A stretch of 64,000 bases of DNA, from assembly GCF_032393985.1 (NCBI RefSeq), contig NZ_CP135918.1, positions 3,100,001 through 3,164,000 of the forward strand, given 5' to 3'. Below are positions 54,926 to 63,379 of this stretch, one piece after another. The notes beneath the pieces were generated by a model. That model was not told where the DNA came from. It worked only from the letters and a program-made list of their open reading frames with translations, and did no database searches. The translations under genes and the position numbers were made by a program. The stretch comes from Fischerella sp. JS2. GTDB taxonomy: Bacteria; Cyanobacteriota; Cyanobacteriia; Cyanobacteriales; Nostocaceae. Every line of letters begins with the position of its first letter. The stretch's first letter is position 1.

Positions 54926-55417
54926 TCAAAATCTTAAACCGACACCACCTTGTAAAGAAAAAGTTGTACCGCCATCACGCAAAGCATCAAAACCAATAAT
55001 GGCATTACCAAAAAGCACAGTATTGCTATTAGGTACAACATAATCAATACCTGGCTGTAAGGCAAAGCTAATTTTATTACCAACGGGTGAAGGCGTATCA
55101 CCACCAGCAAAAATTAGCCCAGTTCCTATATAAGCATCAGTTTGCCAGTTAAGGGGAAAATCATAAGAAACAGTTGGTACAATTGCTATGTTATTAGCCA
55201 AAAAAGCTTGGGCGCGAAAAGAAACTGGTGTTTCCAAAAGTTTGTAACGGAAGGCTACAACCCCACCAATTTGAGTTCCATCCGCAAAACCAACCGCAGG
55301 CCCAACACCGACGTAACTACCATAAGCTGCTTGAGCATAGGCTACTTGATTAAATTGGCTCAAACTTAAAAGTGAACTAGCCAAAAGCACAGATACTAAA
55401 TATTTTATACGCTTCAT
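54926..55417 (-). CDS. Small outer-membrane beta-barrel-like protein
   Basis: The 163-residue protein has a clear signal peptide (MKRIKYLVSVLLASSLLSLS, cleaved near VAYAQA) and a mature part made of alternating hydrophobic strands (SYVGVGPAVGFADG, FAGGDTPSP, SLQGGVGLRF). It ends in Phe, as expected for a barrel inserted by the BAM machinery. About eight strands would fit. The function is unknown; similar small barrels are common in cyanobacteria. It is transcribed toward the Deg protease on the same strand. Confidence 0.72.
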   Translation of the reverse strand: MKRIKYLVSVLLASSLLSLSQFNQVAYAQAAYGSYVGVGPAVGFADGTQIGGVVAFRYKLLETPVSFRAQAFLANNIAIVPTVSYDFPLNWQTDAYIGTGLIFAGGDTPSPVGNKISFALQPGIDYVVPNSNTVLFGNAIIGFDALRDGGTTFSLQGGVGLRF

Positions 55418-55551
55418 TTGCCGACTCTCCTCACACTGATTTTGTTGGTTGTTGGTGGTTGGTAGTTAGTGGTTAGTGGTCATTTGTTACTATTTATTCT
55501 CCTCCCACTCCCTACACTCCCCACACTTCCCGATCCCCCCCGACCTCCATC

Positions 55552-57711
55552 TCACGGACAACGCGGATGAATACCACCTTGAGTACAAATGTAAGCCAAT
55601 TGCTTGGTATCTAAATTTTTTGCTTGGCTAAAATCCACTCCTTTGACTACGGCAGATTGTGAACCTGTTGACGGAGTTTGCACAAATTGATCGGCTGGAT
55701 CTTGTTTAGCAGGGAAGAGAATAGCACCTTGAAAATCAGCTTCTGTGAGATTTGCTCCGCGTAAATCTGCAAGACTCAAATCGGCATTGCGGAAGTTAAC
55801 ACCCGTCAGGTTAGCAGAGCGCAAATTAGCATTTGTTAAGCTAGTTGCGCTGAGATTGGCATTGCTCAGATCCGCACGCTGCAAATTTGCTCCTGATAAA
55901 TCTGCTGCTTGCCAGTCGGTTTTACTTAAGTTGGCAAAGGGTAATTGTGTACCGATCGCAATGACACGACCTAAGCGAGCAGCATATAAATCAGCGTCGT
56001 TAAATATAGCTTCGCTCAAATCTGCCCCGGTGAGACTAGCATTTTCCAAAACAGCACCACGTACATCGGCTCCCATTAACTGGGCGCTGCTCAAGTTGGC
56101 ATTAACTAAACGTGCGTTAGTTAAGTTTGATCCTTTGAGGTTAGCGCGGCTGAAATCTGTACGCACCATCAAGACACGGCTGAGATTTGTATCGCGCAGA
56201 TCGGCTTGTTTGAACTGAGCGCCGCTTAAGTCTGCAATCCAATCATCGAAAGTATCCCAGCGTCTATCCTCACCTACTCCTCGGAAGCTACTACCCCTTA
56301 AACTAGCAAAGGATAGATTTGCTCCTTTGAAATTAATTCCTGATAAATCAACTTTATCTAGTGCCAAGCTAAATATGGGGCGGTCTGCTGCACCGTTTTG
56401 GAATAATTGAGTGCGGCTGAGGTCGAGGTCATTAACTTTAGCGCTGCTAAGTGCAATAATCTTATTGATCGCCTGCTGATTACTCTGTAAGCGCTTCTGT
56501 CGCAATTCCCGCTCTAGAGATGGGTTAGTTGTTGATTCCAAATCATCAGCTAAGGACTGATTCATGCGTTTTAAATCAGGGATAGCTGACAGACCAATAT
56601 TTGTCAGAGCCTGCTGTATTGTTTCGAGTTGACTGGGGTCAGTTTCTTTAGCCAACAGTTCTACAAGATATTTGGTCGCTTGTGGGTCATTGAGAGTACC
56701 CATTGCCAGAATCGCCCTACGACGCTCTTCATTGCTGACGCCGGAGTTAGGACTCAATTGTTTGACCAGAGCCAGGAACAGTTGGCTATTGCGCTGCTCT
56801 AACACTCTGCGATTCTGCTGCGTTTGGATGTATACTTGAGTACCTACCAGTGTTGTCAATACACCAGCCATACTCAACAGTGCGATCGCTAGCAGGGTTA
56901 TACTTGGATTACGCTGCAACCATTCCCACGGATGAGCAGGTGGTTGAGTTGTTTCTGATGGTGTAATCACAACCGAAGCAATCGCTGCGTCTTCGTCTGC
57001 TGCTTCTGTCCACTGAGTCTGTTTTTTATCCTGTAGCTGCGAAGGTGTAAACGGTTGATTCGCGTCTATGGTGTAAGTACCTGCAATAATGTCATGCAGT
57101 GCGCGCCTTTGTCGTAATGGTAAGCCCCTCGCTTCTAAGAGCATTATTAAACCAGAGAGGAAAGTGAATACACCTAAGTTAGGAAAAGTTGGGCTGTTAC
57201 GCCAGAGCATATAAGCTACAGACAAACTCAATGTCCAACGCCCAATACCTTCTCGCAGTAAAACAGCCCCTAAACCAGGAGGTTTGCCTTGAGAGTTGAC
57301 AACCCGAACACCAAACCAGCGTTTTGGCAGGGTGCTACCTGTTTTCGCTAGTAGAAGCAATTGCCAAGCAGAAAGTGTCAGAGGCGCTAGTATAGCTACT
57401 GTCCACAAAAAATTTGTTGGCCATGCAACATTACGAGTGCCGTAGCTCACAGGCAGAGCCAGGGGACGAGCGATTTCTCTTTCTGTTACAATCAATACAG
57501 GATTTAATGGTACTCGGTTCAGATCTGTTCTAGTGTTAAGATATACACCAAGACTAAAAGGAACTAAGCCACTGATCACTAGTAGCGTCATTTCCGTTGC
57601 CCAAGCAGCTACACGCCTTGCAGCTAGAGGCTGTGTTTTGGGTTTTCCCGGTTGACTAGACTGACTAGAACTAGATTGATCATTACTTCTCCTCACAATT
57701 GGGGTTGCCAT
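55552..57711 (-). CDS. hglK: RDD-domain / pentapeptide-repeat membrane protein, HglK-like
   Basis: The 719-residue protein starts with an RDD-type membrane region (RRVAAWATEMTLLVISGLVP, GFGVRVVN-type loop WFGVRVVNSQGKPPG, then RRALHDIIAG). A further membrane helix and a helical region with LLAKETDPSQLETIQQA follow. From about residue 455 to 690 pentapeptide repeats of the A(D/N)LXX kind (SGANLQRADLSNANLSATSL) fill the protein. This layout and length match HglK of Anabaena PCC 7120 (727 aa, membrane segments then pentapeptides), needed to localise heterocyst glycolipids; that identity is inference from memory of the family. A small membrane-protein gene lies 57 bp upstream. Confidence 0.75.
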   Translation of the reverse strand: MATPIVRRSNDQSSSSQSSQPGKPKTQPLAARRVAAWATEMTLLVISGLVPFSLGVYLNTRTDLNRVPLNPVLIVTEREIARPLALPVSYGTRNVAWPTNFLWTVAILAPLTLSAWQLLLLAKTGSTLPKRWFGVRVVNSQGKPPGLGAVLLREGIGRWTLSLSVAYMLWRNSPTFPNLGVFTFLSGLIMLLEARGLPLRQRRALHDIIAGTYTIDANQPFTPSQLQDKKQTQWTEAADEDAAIASVVITPSETTQPPAHPWEWLQRNPSITLLAIALLSMAGVLTTLVGTQVYIQTQQNRRVLEQRNSQLFLALVKQLSPNSGVSNEERRRAILAMGTLNDPQATKYLVELLAKETDPSQLETIQQALTNIGLSAIPDLKRMNQSLADDLESTTNPSLERELRQKRLQSNQQAINKIIALSSAKVNDLDLSRTQLFQNGAADRPIFSLALDKVDLSGINFKGANLSFASLRGSSFRGVGEDRRWDTFDDWIADLSGAQFKQADLRDTNLSRVLMVRTDFSRANLKGSNLTNARLVNANLSSAQLMGADVRGAVLENASLTGADLSEAIFNDADLYAARLGRVIAIGTQLPFANLSKTDWQAADLSGANLQRADLSNANLSATSLTNANLRSANLTGVNFRNADLSLADLRGANLTEADFQGAILFPAKQDPADQFVQTPSTGSQSAVVKGVDFSQAKNLDTKQLAYICTQGGIHPRCP

Positions 57712-57767
57712 CGCAATATTTCCCTTGAAATTTTATATATATGCCACTCCAGGCGTGTCAAAATATA

Positions 57768-58112
57768 CTATTGCTTGCGTCGAGAACTACTAGACACAAT
57801 AAATTTGTATCCAAAGTAAACTAGTCCTGCCAAGAGTGCCAAACTAATTGCAGAAGCAACAAATTTAAACACTGCTTGCACCACCGCAAAGCCTAATAAA
57901 ACGCCCACACTCACAACAACTACCTTTCCCGTTCCAGATAGGGTATTAAACCAATTCGACAATTGCTGTAGTTGCGAATTGGCACTTGAAAAACCAGACT
58001 GAGATGATTGATCAATTTGTTGTGACTTGGTTTTTTTCTCAGAAGACGAATCAGTTTCTGCCTCCAGTTTGCGGAGGCGTTGCTGTAAGTCTTCTTCAGG
58101 TTGAGGATTCAT
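57768..58112 (-). CDS. Small membrane protein upstream of the hglK-like gene
   Basis: The 114-residue protein has a soluble N-terminal half rich in Ser/Gln/Lys with QQRLRKLEAETD, possibly coiled coil, and a C-terminal hydrophobic hairpin (VVVVSVGVLLGFAVVQAVF, AISLALLAGLVYFGYKFIV). It ends in a basic SSSSRRKQ. I recognise no family. Only 56 bp separate it from the hglK-like start on the same strand, so an operon and a shared membrane role are likely. Confidence 0.7.
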   Translation of the reverse strand: MNPQPEEDLQQRLRKLEAETDSSSEKKTKSQQIDQSSQSGFSSANSQLQQLSNWFNTLSGTGKVVVVSVGVLLGFAVVQAVFKFVASAISLALLAGLVYFGYKFIVSSSSRRKQ

Positions 58113-58705
58113 ATTGTTTTACCTCAGCTAGTAAACTTATTCAACAACAGTCCAAATATATCCGATAGTTAACTGTTGTCTTAGTGATTTTAGCGAATGT
58201 TATTGGCTTGATGAGGGCAGATGACAGAAGGCAGAAGGCATAAGTTAGAGACAGAGGACTGAAGGGGAAAAGCCTATTTAATTTATAGGCACAAGTATTT
58301 TACGAAATGGGTATGGGGGTGTAAGGGTGTAGAGGTGTAGAAAGATTGATGTTTTCATGCTTTATTATTGGATTTACTTGTGATTAACTGAGTTGAAAAT
58401 AGACATGGTGACGCAGGGAAATATTTTCATATGTTCTAGTGACGAGTTCGTCTTCATGGATACTTACCACTCAAAGTCACAAAGCTAATATTATTTAAGC
58501 TTTTTACTTAATTCTTAATCATCTAAATTATTGCCATCGTAAGTCATAGTATGTCTTTTTTGATGACTTGTATTTAAGTAATTTATTAAAATTTATACAA
58601 AATATTTTGTGGAACAAAAGTGAATTTGTGGTCGTCTATTAAATTCAGAATATTATGCATAACTATAGCTCTTGAATTAATCAGGAGCAAATAACATCAC
58701 AAATT
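58113..58705. other. 593-bp intergenic, no gene seen
   Basis: It holds 'gacagaaggcagaaggc' words near 58220-58245 and a 'gggtgtaagggtgtagaggt' patch near 58315-58340. From 58360 to 58700 the sequence is AT-rich without hairpins that I could confirm. It should include promoters for both flanking divergent genes. Confidence 0.55.
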
Positions 58706-59143
58706 ATGAAGACGTGTAGATTATTTAATATTTTTCCATCGGTTCTAGCATTTACAGCAATTTTGCTACTCAGTATTACTAAATCTGTAATGGCAGAAAC
58801 TGTTACCATCAATCCTGATTTTCAACCAGATCCAATGGTTCTAAATGGCAAATCTGGTGGTCCAAAATCCAGTGATTGCGGTAAAATTGCTGCTACACCA
58901 AATCAAATTATTCAAGTTACAAAGCCATTGCCTTATTTAAAATTAGCAGTCACAGGTAATGGTAAACCAACTTTATTGATTGAAGGGCCAGGAGGGCGTT
59001 TTTGTGTATTACCAGATAATTACTCTGGAGACAAACCAGAAATTTCTGGTTTCTGGCAAGCTGGTAAATATTTGTTGTACGTTGGGGAATTAGTTGATGG
59101 GGAGCATACATACACTCTTTCAATTTCCAAACAGAAAAATTAG
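58706..59143 (+). CDS. Small secreted protein, function unknown
   Basis: This 145-residue protein has a signal peptide (MKTCRLFNIFPSVLAFTAIL, cleaved near VMAETV). The mature part has a beta-rich pattern (FQPDPMVLNGKSGGPKSSDC, ISGFWQAGKYLLYVGEL) and two conserved-looking Cys that could form a disulfide. Similar small secreted proteins are known in cyanobacteria, but I cannot name one. It stands alone, followed by repeats. Confidence 0.7.
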   Translation: MKTCRLFNIFPSVLAFTAILLLSITKSVMAETVTINPDFQPDPMVLNGKSGGPKSSDCGKIAATPNQIIQVTKPLPYLKLAVTGNGKPTLLIEGPGGRFCVLPDNYSGDKPEISGFWQAGKYLLYVGELVDGEHTYTLSISKQKN

Positions 59144-59345
59144 CAATGGTCAATTGTTAGTAGTTAGTAGTTAGTAGATAGTAGTTAGTGGGTAGAGACG
59201 CGATGTTCCTCGCGTCTGTACATTAGTAGTTAGTGGTTAGTGGTTAGTGGTTGATTATCTACTACTCCACCCTTACATTAATCCAGCCGCTACGCGTCTA
59301 CACATCCCTTACACTCCCCTATTCTCTTCTCAATTTTTAATTGTT
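59144..59345. repeat. STRR heptamers, GACGCGA palindrome and dispersed element trace
   Basis: TTAGTAG heptamers (about 59155-59190), a palindrome at 59192-59221 (arms GACGCGA/TCGCGTC) and a diverged copy of the long dispersed element (59268-59320). Confidence 0.8.
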
Positions 59346-59348
59346 TCA

Positions 59349-60263
59349 TCACCTCTTGGGTGTAATGTCACCAAATTTAATCAACAGTGCGATCGCCAGA
59401 CTAACTACCAAAATTAACACCATACTCAACGCTGAACCAAATCCCCAATTTTGGGTAGCGCCGAGGAATTGGTTATAAACTAACCTTGCTGCTGTACTAC
59501 TAGAAGCACCACCAAGTAATTCTGGGTTGATAAAATCTCCTAAAGCAGTAATGAATACTAAGAAAGAAGCTGCTGCTATGCCAGTGAGAGTTTGAGGTAC
59601 GGTGACTTGCCAGAAAGCTTGTATAGGATTTGCACCCAAGTCAGCAGCAGCTTCTAAAAAGCGTTTGTCTAATTTTTCTAGGGATGCATATAAAATCAAA
59701 ACCATGTAGGGCAGCAAACTATAACTCATACCAATTAATACAGCAGGACTGCGGTTGAGCAAATTTAAAGCTGGCAAGCTTACACAATTTAAGATTGTGT
59801 TTAGTAAACCAGTGGGACGTAAAATTGCAATCCAAGCATAGGTGCGGAGTAAAGAGGAAGTCCACAACGGTAAAACAAAAGCGATTAAGAGCAAATTTCG
59901 CCAGCGCTTTGGTGCTATTTGTGCTATCCAATAAGCGACAGGAAAGCCTAAGACTAAACATATCACTGTAGTACCAACAGCAAAAGATAGCGATCGCCTA
60001 ATCACTCGCAGATACAGTGGATCAAAAAGCCGAATATAGTTATCAAAACCACTAGGAATGACTAAATCTCCTGGTCGAATTCCAGGTACTAAACTTAGTT
60101 CTAAAATTAGCAGAGTTGGCAAAACTAGCAGCAGCAGCAACCAAGTTCCGGCGGGTACAAGTAATGCAAAAGGTTCTAACCAGGTTAACTTTGGACGCCA
60201 TTTAAGAACTGTGGGAATTCTGCCTGTAGGATTTATTTGAGAAGAAGAAATTTGAGTAGACAC
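59349..60263 (-). CDS. potB: Spermidine/putrescine ABC transporter permease
   Basis: The 304-residue protein has six hydrophobic segments, PFALLVPAGTWLLLLLVLPT first, and the EAA loop RFLEAAADLGANPIQAFWQV. It belongs to the PotB half of polyamine importers (YTYIRP-type region PLYLRVIRRSLSFAVGTTV). It follows potD (110-bp gap) and potA on the same strand. A PotC partner is not found between here and 58113, nor elsewhere in the window. Confidence 0.87.
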   Translation of the reverse strand: MSTQISSSQINPTGRIPTVLKWRPKLTWLEPFALLVPAGTWLLLLLVLPTLLILELSLVPGIRPGDLVIPSGFDNYIRLFDPLYLRVIRRSLSFAVGTTVICLVLGFPVAYWIAQIAPKRWRNLLLIAFVLPLWTSSLLRTYAWIAILRPTGLLNTILNCVSLPALNLLNRSPAVLIGMSYSLLPYMVLILYASLEKLDKRFLEAAADLGANPIQAFWQVTVPQTLTGIAAASFLVFITALGDFINPELLGGASSSTAARLVYNQFLGATQNWGFGSALSMVLILVVSLAIALLIKFGDITPKR

Positions 60264-60373
60264 GGTTATGAAGGGTGAAGGATGAAAGATGTAGACGTGC
60301 TTATAGGCTTCAAGGTAGAGTATGGTGAAGTATAAAGTATGAAGTATTGATATTTATTTTCTGCCTTCTGCTT

Positions 60374-61459
60374 TTATCCACTTGTTAATTCAGTCCAATA
60401 ACGATCATATACTTCTTCAATTTCTCCTAAAGGTGTGATGCGTTCACACTTCTCTAGTATCGACTCTGGAGGAAATACATTTGGATCATTCTTTATTTTC
60501 TTCGGTAATAGTTCAAAAGCTGCGCGACTTGATGTCGTCACCCAAAGACGTCGGCTAATTTGCGCTGCTATTTCTGGTTGAAAGATAAAATTGAGCCAAG
60601 CATAAGCCCCGTCTATATTTGAGGCTGTTGTGGGAATTACTATTGTATCTGTCCAGAGTGAAGAACCACTTTTGGGAACTACATATTTAAATTTAGGATT
60701 TTCTTGAGTGATTTTCACCGCATCTGATGAATAACACATTGATAATAATAAATCTCCTGCTAAAATTTGATTGCGCCAAGCATCTGTGTCAAAGGCTGCG
60801 ATCGCACCTTTGAGGGCTTGCAATTTTTCATAAGCTTGTTTGATTTCGGTTTCGTTTTTAGAATTATAGGAATAGCCCAGCATTTTCAACACTGCTCCCA
60901 TCACTTCTCTTACATCATTTAACAAAGTGATTTTCTTGTTAAGTTGTTGTTTATTTTGCCAAAGATATTCCCAGTCTTCAGGTGGATTTTTGATAATTTC
61001 GGAATTGTAAATTAAACCTGTTGTTCCCCAATTAAATGGAATACTATAGCGATTAGTGGGGTCATAACTAGGATTTTGAAAGCGCGGAAATAAATTATCT
61101 AAAGCAGTTAAACGTTGATGATTTAGTTCAAGTAATAAACCCTTCTCTACCATTTTTTGCACCATATAATCAGAAGGGTAAATCACACTATAAGTTCCGC
61201 CACCGCCTGCTTGTAATTTATTAAGCATGACTTCGTTAGAATCATACACATCTGTAAACACTTTGATGCCAGTTTCAGCATTGAAGGTTTTAAATAATTC
61301 TTGATCTACATACTGTGTCCAAGTATAGATATTCAACTGATCGCGGGAACCTTTATTGTTAGAATTAGCCCGTACTTCAGCTAATCTCCAACCACAACTA
61401 GTTAAAGATAAACTAGAAAGTAATACTATATTTTTTAAAAATAGTCGTCTGGTAGTCAT
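60374..61459 (-). CDS. potD: Spermidine/putrescine-binding lipoprotein
   Basis: The 361-residue protein starts TTRRLFLKNIVLLSSLSLTSC: a twin-arginine-like start and a lipobox-like Cys. The fold is PotD: NIYTWTQYVDQELFKTFNAE, YDSNEVMLNKLQAGGGGTY, VIYPSDYMVQKM and FPFNWGTTGLIYN-type NWGTTG. It binds polyamines outside the membrane. It is in the order potA-(remnant)-potD-potB on the minus strand. Confidence 0.88.
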   Translation of the reverse strand: MTTRRLFLKNIVLLSSLSLTSCGWRLAEVRANSNNKGSRDQLNIYTWTQYVDQELFKTFNAETGIKVFTDVYDSNEVMLNKLQAGGGGTYSVIYPSDYMVQKMVEKGLLLELNHQRLTALDNLFPRFQNPSYDPTNRYSIPFNWGTTGLIYNSEIIKNPPEDWEYLWQNKQQLNKKITLLNDVREVMGAVLKMLGYSYNSKNETEIKQAYEKLQALKGAIAAFDTDAWRNQILAGDLLLSMCYSSDAVKITQENPKFKYVVPKSGSSLWTDTIVIPTTASNIDGAYAWLNFIFQPEIAAQISRRLWVTTSSRAAFELLPKKIKNDPNVFPPESILEKCERITPLGEIEEVYDRYWTELTSG

Positions 61460-61476
61460 TGGTCATTTGTCATTTG

Positions 61477-61849
61477 TCATCGGTTTTTCAGTGTATTGCC
61501 AATAGAATTGAGACATGAATTTAATTTCGGTGCTAATTCTTCGATTATGGGTTTGAAAGTGTCTATTTGTTCAGTCGTTAAAAGTTTTCAATTATAGGCT
61601 CGTCTTAGCCAATGTTGAGTATCGTATAAAGAACCTCTTGCCATTCTGACAAATTGTCGGTTATCTTGATAACTTCCTCTTCCTACGCTCTGCTATATTC
61701 GCATCAATACTATCTGCTGCTTTTATTATCTGTTTACCTATAGTATCTTTGGGTAACGGTTTCCAATCATTAATTATTTTCCAAATTTCATCAGAGAAAC
61801 TTTCTGATAATTGATAAACCTGTAAATCTTGAAAACGCTTTGTTACCAT
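61477..61849 (-). pseudogene. Four-helix-bundle (23S rRNA intervening-sequence family) protein, broken
   Basis: The start MVTKRFQDLQVYQLSESFSD and ADSIDANIAE are typical of the four-helix-bundle family once found in 23S rRNA intervening sequences. At about 61686 one base is missing: the other frame continues GRGSYQDNRQFVRMARGSLY and DTQHWLRRAYN. It then meets a TGA at 61588 where an Arg codon is expected, and reads on to KLLTTEQIDTFKPII and a stop at 61477. So two lesions break a gene of about 124 codons. It sits between potA and potD. Confidence 0.82.
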
Positions 61850-61955
61850 TCTTGTCTAACAAAAATCTCTGATTAATCCTCATTGTCATTTATATTTTCT
61901 TATATGTCATCAGCTAATAATAAACAACAAATAACGAAAGACGAATGACAAATGA

Positions 61956-63071
61956 CTATTGACAAATTACTAAACAATCATTTTCTGTCCACCAAGCGTA
62001 GATGGGTATATCAGGATTTGGTAAGCTGCCAAAAGTGTTAGGTTGCATGACGGTGATACACACATCTTGTTTTAATTCAACAACATAATTTACATGAGTT
62101 CCTAAATACATAACGCTCACTAATCGCCCTTCAAAACAATTAGCTTGGACGCTTGGTTTATAAAGTGAAAGCTGAATTTTTTCGGGACGCACGCTTACTA
62201 CTACTGCTTGTAATAATTCAGCAGGTGTATCGACAAAGCGAGAGACTATTATTTTTAATCCTGTTTTTGTTACTACTTCTACAGTGGATGTGTTTACTTC
62301 TGTAATTTCACCTGCAAATAAATTCGTATCACCAATAAAATCAGCAACAAATGCTGTCCGGGGATTTTCGTAAATTTCGCTGGGTGTCCCAACTTGCTCT
62401 ATTTTGCCATGATTCATCACAGCAATGCGATCGCTCAAAGATAGGGCTTCTTCTTGATCATGTGTAACCATAATAAAAGTCAAACCCAGTTCTTTGTGTA
62501 GATTCGCTAGTTCTACTTGCATTTGTTTACGCAGTTTTAAATCTAAGGCCCCTAAAGGTTCATCCAACAGCAAAACTGCTGGACGATTAACTAATGCCCG
62601 CGCCAATGCTACACGTTGTTGTTGACCACCAGAAATTTGACTGGGAAAGCGCGATCGCAAGCCTTCCATTTTCACTAGTTTTAAAGCTTCTTTAACTCTT
62701 ATTTCGATTTCAGCTTTAGGTAATTTTTTTAACCGTAATCCAAAGGCGATGTTATCCCATACATTCAAGTGGTTAAACAAAGCGTAACTTTGAAATACAG
62801 TATTGACTGGTCGGCGATAGGGAGGAATGTTACTCACAGACTGACCCTGGATCAAAATCTTACCAGCATCAGCTCTTTCAAACCCTGCTATTAAACGTAG
62901 CGTGGTTGTCTTGCCACAACCAGATGGGCCGAGAATACTAAAGAATTCACCCTGTCTGACATCCAAGTCTATTCCATGTACTGCTGGCTCTTGGTTAAAA
63001 AACTTAAAAACGTTATGTAGTTCAACATCAAGGGACTCAAAAGCCGTTATTTCATCTTGATTTTGCATCAT
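61956..63071 (-). CDS. potA: Spermidine/putrescine ABC transporter ATP-binding protein
   Basis: From ATG 63071 ([14 protein letters not shown]) the protein has Walker [12 protein letters not shown]-loop VFQSYALF, signature [15 protein letters not shown], Walker [13 protein letters not shown] and switch His VTHDQEEA. The C-terminal TOBE-type domain ([12 protein letters not shown]) is present. It powers polyamine import with PotB and PotD encoded just downstream. The frame extends to 63110 but not in a family-like way. The partner permease PotC is not seen. Confidence 0.92.
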   Translation of the reverse strand: MMQNQDEITAFESLDVELHNVFKFFNQEPAVHGIDLDVRQGEFFSILGPSGCGKTTTLRLIAGFERADAGKILIQGQSVSNIPPYRRPVNTVFQSYALFNHLNVWDNIAFGLRLKKLPKAEIEIRVKEALKLVKMEGLRSRFPSQISGGQQQRVALARALVNRPAVLLLDEPLGALDLKLRKQMQVELANLHKELGLTFIMVTHDQEEALSLSDRIAVMNHGKIEQVGTPSEIYENPRTAFVADFIGDTNLFAGEITEVNTSTVEVVTKTGLKIIVSRFVDTPAELLQAVVVSVRPEKIQLSLYKPSVQANCFEGRLVSVMYLGTHVNYVVELKQDVCITVMQPNTFGSLPNPDIPIYAWWTENDCLVICQ

Positions 63072-63379
63072 AACTATGGCCCATAGTCCTAATTTATTGT
63101 CATTTGTCAATGGTCAATGGTCAATTGTCATTGGTTATTGGGCATAAGTATTTCTTCTCCCCACACTCCCCCCTCTCTCCCTTCTTCCTTGTCTCCCGTG
63201 TCCATCTAGTCCCTAAAAGAATAAATTGACAGACTAAATATTACATCTGGGTTCATTGTATCCGGCAAAAAAAGGTTTATAAAAGATATACTTTTTAGAT
63301 TATTTACCACTAAATTCCGATTAGTACACGAGTATTATTCTATACAAGTAATCATAATCTTAGAATTTATTTTTGTCTT
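63072..63379. other. Divergent 308-bp region
   Basis: Near potA it holds 'gtcaatggtcaatggtcaattg' STRR words (63108-63135) and a C/T-rich patch ('cccctctctcccttcttcc', about 63170-63190); the rest is AT-rich and likely contains the penicillin-binding protein promoter. No gene is seen. Confidence 0.55.

Noticed and set aside
54754-54999. 81-codon plus-strand ORF
   Set aside because: It covers the inverted repeat at 54858-54925 and runs antisense into the beta-barrel gene; no family pattern.
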